Shown piece by piece: positions 8,470-16,764 of a stretch of DNA of 64,000 bases. The translations under genes were made by a program, and so were the position numbers. A model generated the notes under the pieces. That model saw nothing but the letters and a program-made list of their open reading frames with translations, did no database searches and was not told where the DNA came from. Position 1 is the stretch's first letter; each line of letters opens with the position of its first letter. The stretch covers positions 211,640-275,639 of the forward strand of contig DDQZ01000024.1 in the NCBI GenBank assembly GCA_002343505.1, given 5' to 3'. The stretch comes from Verrucomicrobiaceae bacterium UBA2429 (GTDB lineage: Bacteria; Verrucomicrobiota; Verrucomicrobiia; Verrucomicrobiales; Verrucomicrobiaceae).

Positions 8470-9947
8470 GCGTGGGCGGCGTTGGGAAGGGCTTCGTCTT
8501 CATGGTCATGCGCAAGCAGCGTCGGCGCGGAGCTGCGGCGACCAAGGCCGGCGACCATGAGCATGAGATGGATGAGGAACCAGAAATTGGACCAGGTGAT
8601 GAGTCCCCAGGCAAGCGCGCGGGCGACGATGTAAGGGCGCAGATTCAAAGCGAGCTGGCTGAAATCCTGGTCCCACATTTCAGGATGGTTGAGGTCGGCA
8701 CCCTGCTGGACTCCGGCAACGAGGCTGGTCACGACAATGGTGGCAGTGCCATAGACGGAGAACCAGAAATGATTGCGAATGAGGCGCACGGAGAGCCATT
8801 CACAACCGGAGAGACGCGGCACGATGTAGTAGATGGCGCCGAAAAGCGTCATGCTGAAGAAGCCATAGACGGCGACCATTTGGAAGCCATACCAGGCCTG
8901 GGTGAACTGGAGGGTGGCGCCGGTGCTGAAGTTCGAAATCAGTGCCAGGATGACTCCGCTGACCGGATAAAACAGCGAGCCGAAGAAAACGAAACGCAAG
9001 GTGGGGCTGCTGGCGACGAGACTGTGTTTGCCGAGCGTGGTGAGATGATGGTTCAAGCCGACCACACCGACCGGGATCAAGAGGAGGACAGCGGCAGCAG
9101 CGCCAACGGCCACCATCCAGGCGGGCAGCGGGCCGCCCATGAAATGCTGCATGCCCGTCCATCCGCCGAGGACGGCCAGAAGCCAAAAACCAAGTTTCGC
9201 AAGCTGCGCGCTGGCGATGGGCTGGCCGGTGATTTTGGGGATGAAATAATAAGCGGCGCCAATGGCGACCGGCGCGAAAAAGAGAAGGATCAAGGCATGC
9301 ACATACCAGGCGTTGATGCCCGCGCCGATGGCTCCGAGTCCGGGCAGGCAGTGCAGGGCGACGTTGGCTGTGATGAAAACCCAGGGGAACCAGAAGCACG
9401 CGCCCAAAACATACCAGGTGCTGACCATGAATCCATCCGGGCGGAAGGCACGCCCAAACATGCGCGCCAGCGGCCAGGCAAAGGCCAGGAAGCTCGCCAG
9501 CATGACCGGCCAGACAAAAGCGGGCATCTCAAGCCATTCCATGGAAGTGCTTTGGCCCAGGAGAATGCCCAGCAAACCAAGGGTGACGGCGATGTTCCAG
9601 AAGATGGCGGCGGTGAACAGGATGCTTTTGCCGGATTTCAACTCCTGGCCGGTGCGCCGGGCCATGATCCAGAGCATGGCACCGAGGGCGGCCTGCACGC
9701 CCCAGCCATAGACGAGCGCGTTGACATGGGTCGGCTGAAGGCGCCCGTATTGCAGCACGCTGCACGCGCCCAGAAATTCGGGGGCGAATTGTTTGATGGC
9801 GGCCAGCACTCCAAGAATGGTGGAGGCCATCAGCCAGAAGGCTCCATTGAGGAACAGGAAAAGCACGGGGCCTTTGACGGACTTGTCAATCGCCGCGCGG
9901 CGCAGATCGTCGGCCTGGGTGTCCGTGGTTGCTGGGGTGGTCTGCAT
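8466..9947 (-). CDS. CcoN-like cbb3 oxidase subunit I lacking key ligands
   Basis: A 493-residue polytopic protein of the cbb3 subunit I family. The helix II heme ligand is kept (His74 in GRLQPTHVNAL) and so is the first CuB ligand (His217 in WYVHALILL). The CuB pair that reads HHLHYT in CcoN reads QHFMGG here (Gln267-His268), and the helix X motif that carries both remaining heme His residues (HVH type) reads FQM (355-357), although the flanking FGAIYYIVPRL is well kept. Low-spin and high-spin hemes therefore cannot be bound in the canonical way. The gene overlaps the CcoO-like gene and follows actE-actF, so a structural or electron-relay role is more likely than oxygen reduction. Confidence 0.85.
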   Translation of the reverse strand: MQTTPATTDTQADDLRRAAIDKSVKGPVLFLFLNGAFWLMASTILGVLAAIKQFAPEFLGACSVLQYGRLQPTHVNALVYGWGVQAALGAMLWIMARRTGQELKSGKSILFTAAIFWNIAVTLGLLGILLGQSTSMEWLEMPAFVWPVMLASFLAFAWPLARMFGRAFRPDGFMVSTWYVLGACFWFPWVFITANVALHCLPGLGAIGAGINAWYVHALILLFFAPVAIGAAYYFIPKITGQPIASAQLAKLGFWLLAVLGGWTGMQHFMGGPLPAWMVAVGAAAAVLLLIPVGVVGLNHHLTTLGKHSLVASSPTLRFVFFGSLFYPVSGVILALISNFSTGATLQFTQAWYGFQMVAVYGFFSMTLFGAIYYIVPRLSGCEWLSVRLIRNHFWFSVYGTATIVVTSLVAGVQQGADLNHPEMWDQDFSQLALNLRPYIVARALAWGLITWSNFWFLIHLMLMVAGLGRRSSAPTLLAHDHEDEALPNAAHA

Positions 9948-9967
9948 AGGTTCCGGGATCGAAAATA

Positions 9968-10348
9968 TCAGTTCTGAGGCGTGGCGGAGGGGGCCGGAGC
10001 CGCGCCCGCTGCCGGCGGTGCCTCGGCGGCCTGCTTGAGCTGGGTGGGAGAGCCTGGCACGACCTGGCCGCTTGCGGACTCAGGGCGGGTTTTCAGGACC
10101 TGGAGAGTCTTGTCAAAGACCGCCGCTTTCTTCGCGGGATCGCTCAATCCCATTTTGGCAAGCACGTCTTTTTGCAGCGCGCTGATCTCGGCGCTGTTGG
10201 CGAGACGCTCGGCGGCGCGCGGGTCGGCATCACCGGGAGTCACGAAGAATGTCTGGATGACCCAGAAAAGAACGGCAAAGCTCGCGAAGGCGCCTAGCAC
10301 CCACTGGAAGGTGGCGCCAGCTTTCGGGGAAGTATCGGACGGGGACAT
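9968..10348 (-). CDS. Membrane-anchored protein of respiratory operon, unknown function
   Basis: A 126-residue protein with one N-terminal membrane helix (about 15-36, WVLGAFASFAVLFWVIQTFF), a charged helical middle (ALQKDVLAKMGLSDPAKKAAV) and an Ala/Pro-rich tail. I recognise no domain or cofactor site. It lies 6 bp after actF and 20 bp before the CcoN-like gene, so it is part of the same transcript and may be an accessory subunit of the quinol-oxidising or CcoN/CcoO part of the complex. Its family is unknown to me. Confidence 0.75.
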   Translation of the reverse strand: MSPSDTSPKAGATFQWVLGAFASFAVLFWVIQTFFVTPGDADPRAAERLANSAEISALQKDVLAKMGLSDPAKKAAVFDKTLQVLKTRPESASGQVVPGSPTQLKQAAEAPPAAGAAPAPSATPQN

Positions 10349-10354
10349 GAGGGA

Positions 10355-11656
10355 TCAGTTGACGACGTTGGCGGACTCCAGCAGGCGCGGGTCGCGGCAG
10401 GGGTAGAGACTGTGTTTGCCAAGGCTGCGCAGGAAAAGAAAACCAAGGGTTCCAACCACGGCAAGCAATGCGAAGACATCGCCAACCCAGGCTCCGGGCG
10501 CCATCAGGCCAATGGCAAGGGACGGCCCGCGCTCAGGCATGATGTTCCAGTAAATGTCCACCAGATGCATGAAGACGACCCACAAACAGATCAGGCCGAT
10601 GAGGGCCGGGTTCTTTTTGCGCGGCTGGGAGAGCAGCAGAACGAAGGGGGCGATGAAGTGCCCGACGACAATGAAAATGGAGACCCAGCGCCAGCCCTCG
10701 GTATTGCGAATGAGATAGAAGCGCGTCTCCTCGGTGATGTTGGCATACCAGATGAGAAAATACTGGCTGAAGGCGATGTAGGCCCAAAACACCGTGAAGG
10801 CGAAGAGCAGCTTGCCCATGAGATGGTAATGCTCCTCGGTGACAATCTTGAGATGCCCAATGCTTTTGAGCCAGTTGACGAGCAAGATGGTGACCGCCAT
10901 CGAAGACCAGGCGCAGCCGGCGAAGATGTACACGCCCCACATGGTGGAGAACCAGGCGTAGTCGAGCCCCATCAGCCAGTCCACCGCCGCGAAAGTCACC
11001 GTCAATGCGTAAAACAGCAGCCAGCGGCAGGAAAAGGTGCGGGATTTGACGGTGTGCTTGATGTCGCCATCCTCGTCTTGTAGCACGGATTTCCTCCTCA
11101 GGGTGCTGGCGATGTGCCAGAGGGCGAAGAAGTAAAACACGAAGCGGAACTTCCAGAACCACATGTTCAAGTAGCCGTATTTGTCCACCAGGATGTGGAG
11201 ATGCGAATTGCCTTCCGCCATGTGGTGCAGAGCATCGGCCACTGACTCGCCTTTTTCATGCGCGTGATGAGCCGCCTCGCGATGATGCTCCATCCACTCA
11301 TAGAGCGAGTCCTGCACCGTCGGGACGAGCAGCAGCGGAAGCCCGAGAACCGCCAGGGGCAGAATCATGTTGGCGAGCTGCTCCCACAGCCTGCGGATGG
11401 CCACACCCCAGCCGGAGTTCGAGGCGCTGTGCAGAAGAATCCAAAAACACGCTCCGGCAACCACTGTGAAGGCGAAGAAGAACGCGAAAAGCCAGCTGTA
11501 GGCAAACTCACCGGTTCTTGAGAAGAAGAAATAACCCGATCCGGCAAGCCCGATGGCCGCCGCCGCGCCAAAAGCGTTGATCATCTTGGCCCCTTTGGCC
11601 GTGTCGAATTTTTCGCCGCCCTCGGGCAGATCTTTGAATGTGACGTGGTGACTCAT
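10355..11656 (-). CDS. actF: Alternative complex III subunit ActF
   Basis: Polytopic membrane subunit of the quinol:cytochrome c oxidoreductase called alternative complex III. The 433 residues show about ten hydrophobic segments and the NrfD-like pattern seen in ActC/ActF, with a His-rich loop (EWMEHHREAAHHAH, about 120-133), the conserved FKFRF-type region (WFWKFRFVFYFFALWHIAS) and VDWLMGLDYAWFSTMWGVYIFAG. ActF is known to hold one of the two quinol-side membrane modules. It begins 18 bp after actE. The other complex subunits (ActA pentaheme, ActB iron-sulfur, ActC, ActD) are not in the window. Confidence 0.88.
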   Translation of the reverse strand: MSHHVTFKDLPEGGEKFDTAKGAKMINAFGAAAAIGLAGSGYFFFSRTGEFAYSWLFAFFFAFTVVAGACFWILLHSASNSGWGVAIRRLWEQLANMILPLAVLGLPLLLVPTVQDSLYEWMEHHREAAHHAHEKGESVADALHHMAEGNSHLHILVDKYGYLNMWFWKFRFVFYFFALWHIASTLRRKSVLQDEDGDIKHTVKSRTFSCRWLLFYALTVTFAAVDWLMGLDYAWFSTMWGVYIFAGCAWSSMAVTILLVNWLKSIGHLKIVTEEHYHLMGKLLFAFTVFWAYIAFSQYFLIWYANITEETRFYLIRNTEGWRWVSIFIVVGHFIAPFVLLLSQPRKKNPALIGLICLWVVFMHLVDIYWNIMPERGPSLAIGLMAPGAWVGDVFALLAVVGTLGFLFLRSLGKHSLYPCRDPRLLESANVVN

Positions 11657-11674
11657 GCCTGGAATTGCCTGCGA

Positions 11675-12340
11675 TTACTGGACGGACACGTTGTTTTCCT
11701 TCACTGCCACCTGCATGGCGCGGATGTAGGCCACGATGGCCCAGCGGTCTTGAACGGAGATCGAGCCGCCATAGGGCCCCATCAAGCCTTTGCCATTGGA
11801 GATGACATCAAACATCGCACCATCCGCGCGGTAAGCGGCGGCGTTGGCGGGATCGAGGCTGCCGGGCTGGTGGAAGTTGAAGGCGGTCAGGATGCCGTAT
11901 TTGGAGGTGACACCCTTGCCATTGCCGGAAGCCGCATGGCATACCGCGCAGTAGATGTTGTACTGGCGCTCGCCGCGCTCCAGAAGGGATTTGGAAAGCT
12001 CGATCTCCTTCGGCAGACCGTCGCCGTAGTAATCGCCAAACTTGCCGGTGTTGTAGTAGCCGGTGCCGTGACTGAAACCAAAGGCCGGAGGCTGGTATTC
12101 CGGGGAGGAAGCGGGCTTTGCCGGCACTTCGAAGCCCATCGGCACCGTGCCAGCCACCGGACGGCGGGCGCCGAGACCGTCGGCGAAGAAGTCACTTTTT
12201 GCCTGATACTTCACTTTCTGCTGATAGTCCATGTCCGGCAGAATCTCGATCGGCGGGAGTTCGGACTTGCTGCCGCGAGTGCCAAAAGCCGCCACCACAA
12301 TCGCGGCGACAAACAGGTAGCTGAGAAAGAAATATTTCAT
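11675..12340 (-). CDS. actE: Alternative complex III mono-heme subunit ActE
   Basis: First gene of the respiratory operon. The 221-residue product has an N-terminal membrane anchor or signal (about 2-19) and one cytochrome c domain with heme site CAVCH (about residues 131-135) and a Met ligand in the KGLMGPYGG region. Length and domain order fit ActE, the periplasmic mono-heme protein that passes electrons out of alternative complex III. Upstream is a 394-bp gap with a promoter-like element and a CRP-like dyad; the next gene is divergent, so actA-D do not precede it here. Alternative reading: an ordinary membrane-anchored cytochrome c. Confidence 0.85.
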   Translation of the reverse strand: MKYFFLSYLFVAAIVVAAFGTRGSKSELPPIEILPDMDYQQKVKYQAKSDFFADGLGARRPVAGTVPMGFEVPAKPASSPEYQPPAFGFSHGTGYYNTGKFGDYYGDGLPKEIELSKSLLERGERQYNIYCAVCHAASGNGKGVTSKYGILTAFNFHQPGSLDPANAAAYRADGAMFDVISNGKGLMGPYGGSISVQDRWAIVAYIRAMQVAVKENNVSVQ

Positions 12341-12373
12341 GATTGAGAACGACGGGCGGCCACCCGTTTCGAG

Positions 12374-12393
12374 CTTGTGAAAAATTTCACAAG
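12374..12393. promoter_or_regulatory. CRP/FNR-type dyad upstream of respiratory operon
   Basis: The 20-bp sequence CTTGTGAAAAATTTCACAAG has 9-bp arms around a 2-bp centre. It contains TGTGA-N6-TCACA, the classical half-sites of CRP-family regulators. It lies 33 bp upstream of the actE start and immediately downstream of the predicted -10 box, a position more typical of repression or of a 5' leader hairpin than of activation. No regulator gene of this family is in the window. Confidence 0.5.
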
Positions 12394-12400
12394 GCCGCCA

Positions 12401-12428
12401 AGATTAGAAACTCGCCGGGACAATGCAA
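12401..12428 (-). promoter_or_regulatory. Candidate promoter of actE-cox operon
   Basis: Read on the minus strand, TTGCAT (12428-12423) and TAATCT (12406-12401) are separated by 16 bp, a fair match to a sigma-70-type promoter. Transcription would begin about 7 bp further on, at or just inside the CRP-like dyad. It is the only reasonable promoter-like pair I found ahead of the operon; not proven. Confidence 0.4.
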
Positions 12429-12734
12429 GGGCGAATTCGTTTTTTGTGGAAAACTTGAGCGCAAGGCAGACTGCCCTCCCTGTATCAAAGCGCAAGCCTG
12501 CGGATTTCATGAATTCCAGTGGCATGAAATCGCCCGAAAAACAGATTCTCCTTCAGTTCGCATGCGGGTTTTCGCTGTCAGTCGGTCTGATTGTTCACAA
12601 CCTGGGATAGTTCTCGATGCCAGACCTTCGTGGTCCTGTTTCAAAAATCCGCAAACACCGGTCTGCGCGTCTCTTTGGCAGACTTGTCTTCGCCGCTTGC
12701 GCGATGTCACAGCTCCGACGAAAGGGTCGCCCTC
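12429..12734. other. Non-coding gap between divergent genes
   Basis: About 300 bp between the respiratory promoter and the dehydrogenase start. It contains a 9-bp inverted repeat with an 11-bp loop (GATTTCATG at 12503 to CATGAAATC ending at 12531), which could be an operator for either gene. Open frames here have no recognisable product; the frame of the dehydrogenase is open back to 12591 but without family similarity. Confidence 0.5.
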
Positions 12735-13688
12735 ATGAAAATCGTCCTGCTCGACGCCCACACCGCCAATCCGGGAGATGTTTCCTGGGCACCCCTCGAC
12801 GCCCTCGGCACCTGCGAGATTCATCCACGCACACCCGTTGACGAAACCGTGGCGCGCTGCGCGGGAGCCGCGGCGGTCATCACCAACAAAGCGCCCGTGA
12901 CGCGTGCGATGATGGAGGCGCTGCCCGGCCTGAAGTACATCGGGGTCACTGCCACCGGCTATAACATCGTGGACACGGCGGCGGCAAAGGAGCGCGGCAT
13001 CGTGGTCACCAACGTGCCCGGCTACAGCACCCCGGCGGTGGCGCAGCTCGTTTTCGCCCTGCTGTTGGAGCTGACCAACCACGCCGGGCATCACGCGCGG
13101 ACAGTGCGCGACGGCCGATGGTCCGCGTGCCCGGATTTCTGCTATTGGGACCACCCTGTCATCGAGTTGGGCGGACGCACCCTGGGTGTCATAGGCTATG
13201 GCGATATTGGCGGCGCGGTGGCGCGCATCGCGCTGGCCTTTGGCATGAAAGTGCTGGCATCAAGGCGCGTGTGGAAAACGCCGCCGCCGGAGGGTGTTCA
13301 ACCAGCCACGACCGATGAAATTTTCCGCCAAAGCGACGCCGTCACTCTGCACTGCCCGCTGACGGATGCCACGAAGCACCTCGTCAATGAGGGCACACTC
13401 GGTCTGATGAAGCCCTCCTCCTTTCTCATCAACACCGGCCGCGGCCCGCTGGTTGACGAGGCGGCGCTGGCCGCGGCGCTCAACGCCGGTCGCATCGCCG
13501 GCGCGGGGCTGGACGTGCTCTCCATCGAGCCTCCGCCGCCCGGCAACCCGCTCCTCACCGCGCGCAACTGCCTCATCACCCCGCATATCGGCTGGGCCAG
13601 CCGGGAGGCGCGCATCCGGCTCATTGAGCAGACAGCCGCCAATCTGCGCGCTTATCTCGATGGCTGCCCGGTGAATGTGGTGGGATGA
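12735..13688 (+). CDS. D-2-hydroxyacid dehydrogenase (NAD-dependent)
   Basis: A 317-residue enzyme of the D-isomer-specific 2-hydroxyacid dehydrogenase family, closest in style to glycerate/hydroxypyruvate dehydrogenases. The N-terminal substrate domain is followed by the nucleotide-binding motif GVIGYGDIGGAVA (about 146-158), the INTGRGPLVDE segment and the catalytic His in ITPHIGWA; the Arg and Glu of the catalytic triad lie in NTGRGP and DVLSIEP. The chosen ATG at 12735 begins MKIVLLDA, the normal family start; the upstream part of the frame has no similarity. The gene ends 6 bp from the convergent TPR gene. The exact substrate cannot be read from sequence. Confidence 0.9.
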   Translation: MKIVLLDAHTANPGDVSWAPLDALGTCEIHPRTPVDETVARCAGAAAVITNKAPVTRAMMEALPGLKYIGVTATGYNIVDTAAAKERGIVVTNVPGYSTPAVAQLVFALLLELTNHAGHHARTVRDGRWSACPDFCYWDHPVIELGGRTLGVIGYGDIGGAVARIALAFGMKVLASRRVWKTPPPEGVQPATTDEIFRQSDAVTLHCPLTDATKHLVNEGTLGLMKPSSFLINTGRGPLVDEAALAAALNAGRIAGAGLDVLSIEPPPPGNPLLTARNCLITPHIGWASREARIRLIEQTAANLRAYLDGCPVNVVG

Positions 13689-13694
13689 AACCCG

Positions 13695-15407
13695 TCATTT
13701 CCCCGCCTTGTCCAATCCTTCTTTGATCTGCCGCAGCACCTTTTCGTCCTCCGGCCGCAGGGACAGGGCTTTTTGAAAAGCCTCGATCGCCTTTTGTGGC
13801 TGCTTCATGGCGAGATGTACGCGCCCGATGTGCTCGATGATCTCGGCGTCCTCGGCCTGCAAATCGGGGATCAGCGAAACGGCGCGCTCCAATTCGCGCA
13901 GAGCCTCGGTATGATTCCCCTTTTTAAAATGCCACCAGCCAAGGCTGTCCACATAGGCCGGGGTCTCAGGCTGCAGTTCGTTGGCCTTGAGGATCAACTC
14001 CCCAGCCTTGTCGAAATGACGGTCCAGTTCCAGCCACATGTAGCCCAGATAGTTCATGGCGCTCGCCGCCGCCTCGACATCCTCCTTGGGCGTGACCGTG
14101 ATGGACTTCTCGAACATGCGTCCCGCGTCCTCATGCCTGCCGGCCCGCTCCAGGGTGACGCCGTATTGAAAATAAAAGCGGTGATTGACGAGCTCGGCCT
14201 GGTTGCTCTCCGCGAGAGCGGCCGCTTTTTCAAAGCAGGCCACCGCGTCATCCCATTGCTGCAGAGCACGGTTCGCCATCGCGGCCTGGACATGAAACAT
14301 CGCCTGGTCGGGAAACAGCATGGCGCTGCGTTTGCAGAACTCGATCAGCTTCTCGTTCAGATAAGCGCGGAGCAGGGTTTCCCCCAGATGCAGATAATCC
14401 TCGGCGGAGCCGCCGCCCTTCTGGAGAGCGGTCTCGTAATGCGGGGCGGCCCTGGCGTACTCCTCGCGCAGCTCATAGGCCCGCGCCAGCATGCGCCTGT
14501 ATTCCACATCGTCCGGCGCGTCCTCGACGATCTTTTCCAGCACGCGCAGCGCCTGCTCTTTTTCCTCGAAGGACTCGTGCAGCCGGTGCAGCAGCTTGCG
14601 CGCCTGCAGGCTGCCTGTCTGCCGGGAGATTTCCAGACACAAATCCCGGGCCGGACGAAGCTGATTGGTGAGCAAATAGTAGCGTGCCACCTCCAGCCGG
14701 GCAGCCTCGTCATCCGCCGGCGCGTGCCTGAGGGCGTTCTGAAAAAACACGTTCACCCGTGCCGTGTGCTCCTCGCGCATCTCCGCCTGGCCCAGCGGCC
14801 AGACTTTCTGCGCCGCCCTACCGAGCGTCAGCCAGTGCTGCGAATCGCTCACATTCTGCCGCGCCGCGCCGTCGAGCACACGCGCCGCCTCGTCTCGCTG
14901 CCCCTGGCTGAGCAGGGTCACCGCGGCGAAACCATGCACCTCCGCGCTGCGGGGAAACCGCTTCAATGCCCTGTCCAGCGTGAGCTTGGCGCGGTCGTTC
15001 TCAAAAGGATCGTCCGGCGCGTAAGTCGCGCAAAACCGCGCCAGGTTCAGGTAGGGCTCCGGGGCATCAGGATTGGCCTCCACCGTTTTCTCCAGCAAAG
15101 CCACCGCCGTTTCCCTGCCCCGGAAACTGTAGGCCAGCTCGGCGGTGTGCATGGCCAGCGAGGCGTTTGAGGGATCCACCTCCAACGCCTTGAGATAATG
15201 CTCCAGCGCCGCGCGCGGATTGTTTTCGACCTCCAGGCGGAGAGCGGTCGAGTAATGGGCAAGCGCGGATGCCACACGCTCCCCTCCGGCCTGCAGCCGC
15301 CTCCCCGCCGCGGCATCCACGGGAGGCAGTGAGAGGTCCGCATTCTGCGCTGGAATCCCTGCCGTGACGCCCAGCATGAAAAGCACCCGCGAGGGCATCT
15401 GGCGCAT
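13695..15407 (-). CDS. Exported TPR-repeat protein
   Basis: A 570-residue protein made almost entirely of tetratricopeptide repeats from about residue 40 onward (clear units near ALEHYLKALEVDPSNASLA, ALRELERAVSLIPDLQ and AIEAFQKALSLRPEDEKVL). Several upstream in-frame starts exist, but the ATG at 15407 has GGGGAG five bases before it and yields a short signal-like N-terminus ending around GIPAQNADL, so I prefer it. TPR scaffolds mediate protein-protein contacts; the partner is not evident. It lies downstream of hisG and the COX24-like gene on the same strand and converges with the dehydrogenase. Confidence 0.85.
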   Translation of the reverse strand: MRQMPSRVLFMLGVTAGIPAQNADLSLPPVDAAAGRRLQAGGERVASALAHYSTALRLEVENNPRAALEHYLKALEVDPSNASLAMHTAELAYSFRGRETAVALLEKTVEANPDAPEPYLNLARFCATYAPDDPFENDRAKLTLDRALKRFPRSAEVHGFAAVTLLSQGQRDEAARVLDGAARQNVSDSQHWLTLGRAAQKVWPLGQAEMREEHTARVNVFFQNALRHAPADDEAARLEVARYYLLTNQLRPARDLCLEISRQTGSLQARKLLHRLHESFEEKEQALRVLEKIVEDAPDDVEYRRMLARAYELREEYARAAPHYETALQKGGGSAEDYLHLGETLLRAYLNEKLIEFCKRSAMLFPDQAMFHVQAAMANRALQQWDDAVACFEKAAALAESNQAELVNHRFYFQYGVTLERAGRHEDAGRMFEKSITVTPKEDVEAAASAMNYLGYMWLELDRHFDKAGELILKANELQPETPAYVDSLGWWHFKKGNHTEALRELERAVSLIPDLQAEDAEIIEHIGRVHLAMKQPQKAIEAFQKALSLRPEDEKVLRQIKEGLDKAGK

Positions 15408-15543
15408 GAAACTCCCCGCCATCATGACATGAGCAAGCGCCGTGAAGACGGCAAAATAACCCGGTCGCCGGCCAATAGCCGCCCCGGCGAACGAAAATGG
15501 ATTTCTCGCAGCGTGGGGGCGGATCATGTGGCCAAAATGGCGC

Positions 15544-15648
15544 TTACGCTTTGTAGCGCAAACGCTTCTTGTGGCGGTTGGCGCGCATGCGCTTCTTGCG
15601 CTTGTGCTTGTTGATCTTCGTCTTTCTGCGCTTTTTCAGCGATCCCAT
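15544..15648 (-). CDS. AURKAIP1/COX24-type basic small protein
   Basis: A 34-residue, extremely basic protein, MGSLKKRRKTKINKHKRK at the start and ending in RLRYKA. It matches the short bacterial form of the AURKAIP1/COX24 family, whose mitochondrial relative (mS38) is a small-subunit ribosomal protein. A ribosomal or RNA-binding role is therefore likely but inferred. An AGGAG lies 11 bases before the ATG. It follows hisG by 32 bp on the same strand, so it is probably cotranscribed. The gene is easily missed because of its size. Confidence 0.75.
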   Translation of the reverse strand: MGSLKKRRKTKINKHKRKKRMRANRHKKRLRYKA

Positions 15649-15680
15649 GTTCGTGTGTTCTCCTGTTTTCTTGCGCCGTC

Positions 15681-16565
15681 TCAGTGGACGACTTTGTTCA
15701 GCGGGTATTCCACGATGCCTTCGGCACCGAGAGATTTGAGCCGCGGGATGATCTCCCGCACGACAGATTCCGAGATGACCGTCTCCACGGCCACCCATTC
15801 CTGGTTCGCGAGCTGCGAAATGGTCGGCGAGCGCTCGCTGGGCAGGGCCTGCACCACCTCGGCGAGGCTGGCGGCGGGCACGTTCATTTTCAGGCCCACC
15901 TTGTCACGCGCCTCCAGGGCGCCCTTGAGTAGCAGCACCAGGGTCTCCATTTTCCGGCGCTTCCACTCATCCCGGTAGGCGGGCGGGCTTGAGACAAACT
16001 GCGGGTAGCTTTCCATCAGCGTGTCCACGATGCGCAGCTTGTTCGCGCGCAGGGAGCTGCCGGTCTCGGTGATGTCCACAATGGCGTCCACCAGTTCCGG
16101 CACCTTCACCTCCGTGGCACCCCAGCTAAACTCCACTTCGGCCTCCACGCCGTGCTTTGCCAGGTACGCCTTCGTCATGTCCACCGCCTCGGTGGCGATG
16201 CGCCTGCCCTGCAAATCCTTGACGGTCTTGATGGGCGAGTCCTCCGGCACCACCAGCACCCAGCGCGTGGGCTTCGAGGTGGCGCGGCTGTAGCGCAGGT
16301 CCGTCAGCACCTCGACTTTGGCGTTATTTTCCGCGATCCAGTCCCTGCCCGTGATTCCGCAGTCCAGGAAGCCGTGGTCCACATAACGTCCAATTTCCTG
16401 CGCGCGCAGCAGGCGCAGCTCCAGTTCATCGTCATCAACCGTGGGCCGGTAGGACCGGGAGGAGACCACGACGTTGAACCCCGCGCGCTTGAACAATTCA
16501 AGCGTTGGCTCCTGCAGGCTGCCCTTCGGCAGGCCAAGGCGGAGGATGTTTTTGGGTTCGCTCAT
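15681..16565 (-). CDS. hisG: ATP phosphoribosyltransferase (long form)
   Basis: Catalyses the first step of histidine synthesis, joining ATP and PRPP. The 294 residues match the long HisG form: catalytic domains I and II ([18 protein letters not shown] at the start, DCGITGRDW, then [13 protein letters not shown] and [17 protein letters not shown], the PRPP-binding region) followed by a C-terminal ACT-like domain (about 220-294) that binds histidine for feedback inhibition and replaces HisZ. The ATG at 16565 begins [15 protein letters not shown], the normal family start; the frame is open further upstream without similarity. No other his gene is nearby. Confidence 0.96.
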   Translation of the reverse strand: MSEPKNILRLGLPKGSLQEPTLELFKRAGFNVVVSSRSYRPTVDDDELELRLLRAQEIGRYVDHGFLDCGITGRDWIAENNAKVEVLTDLRYSRATSKPTRWVLVVPEDSPIKTVKDLQGRRIATEAVDMTKAYLAKHGVEAEVEFSWGATEVKVPELVDAIVDITETGSSLRANKLRIVDTLMESYPQFVSSPPAYRDEWKRRKMETLVLLLKGALEARDKVGLKMNVPAASLAEVVQALPSERSPTISQLANQEWVAVETVISESVVREIIPRLKSLGAEGIVEYPLNKVVH

Positions 16566-16723
16566 CAGGTCGGGGAAAAGGGCGCGCAAAGTAGCGGGCT
16601 TTGGCCGGGTGCAAAGGATTATTTGGGTTCGTAAAACAAAACCCAATTTTCAGCATCCCCTGACACCATCCCGGTCTGAAGTTAAGCCCGATGCTAAAGT
16701 TTGAGAAAAAAATCTTGCCATTT

Positions 16724-16741
16724 GGATTACATGCGTAATCC
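16724..16741. promoter_or_regulatory. BlaI-type operator, dyad 1
   Basis: GGATTAC-ATGC-GTAATCC, a perfect 7-bp inverted repeat around a 4-bp centre, directly upstream of blaI. Its TTAC/GTAA core resembles the dyads bound by BlaI/MecI repressors. A second copy follows 20 bp later, on the same face of the helix. Confidence 0.65.
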
Positions 16742-16743
16742 TT

Positions 16744-16761
16744 GGATCACAATCGTAATCC
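16744..16761. promoter_or_regulatory. BlaI-type operator, dyad 2
   Basis: GGATCAC-AATC-GTAATCC, a 7-bp inverted repeat with one mismatch, ending 3 bp before the blaI start codon. With dyad 1 it forms a tandem operator with two-turn spacing, as expected for autorepression by a dimeric BlaI-family protein. Confidence 0.6.
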
Positions 16762-16764
16762 CAA

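Noticed and set aside
8463..9977. Long open frame opposite the CcoN-like gene (504 codons, plus strand)
   Set aside because: Antisense of a well-supported membrane protein gene; composition is that of a GC-rich shadow frame.
12337..12525. 62-codon minus-strand frame ahead of actE
   Set aside because: It covers the predicted promoter and dyad and has no similarity; unlikely to be a gene.
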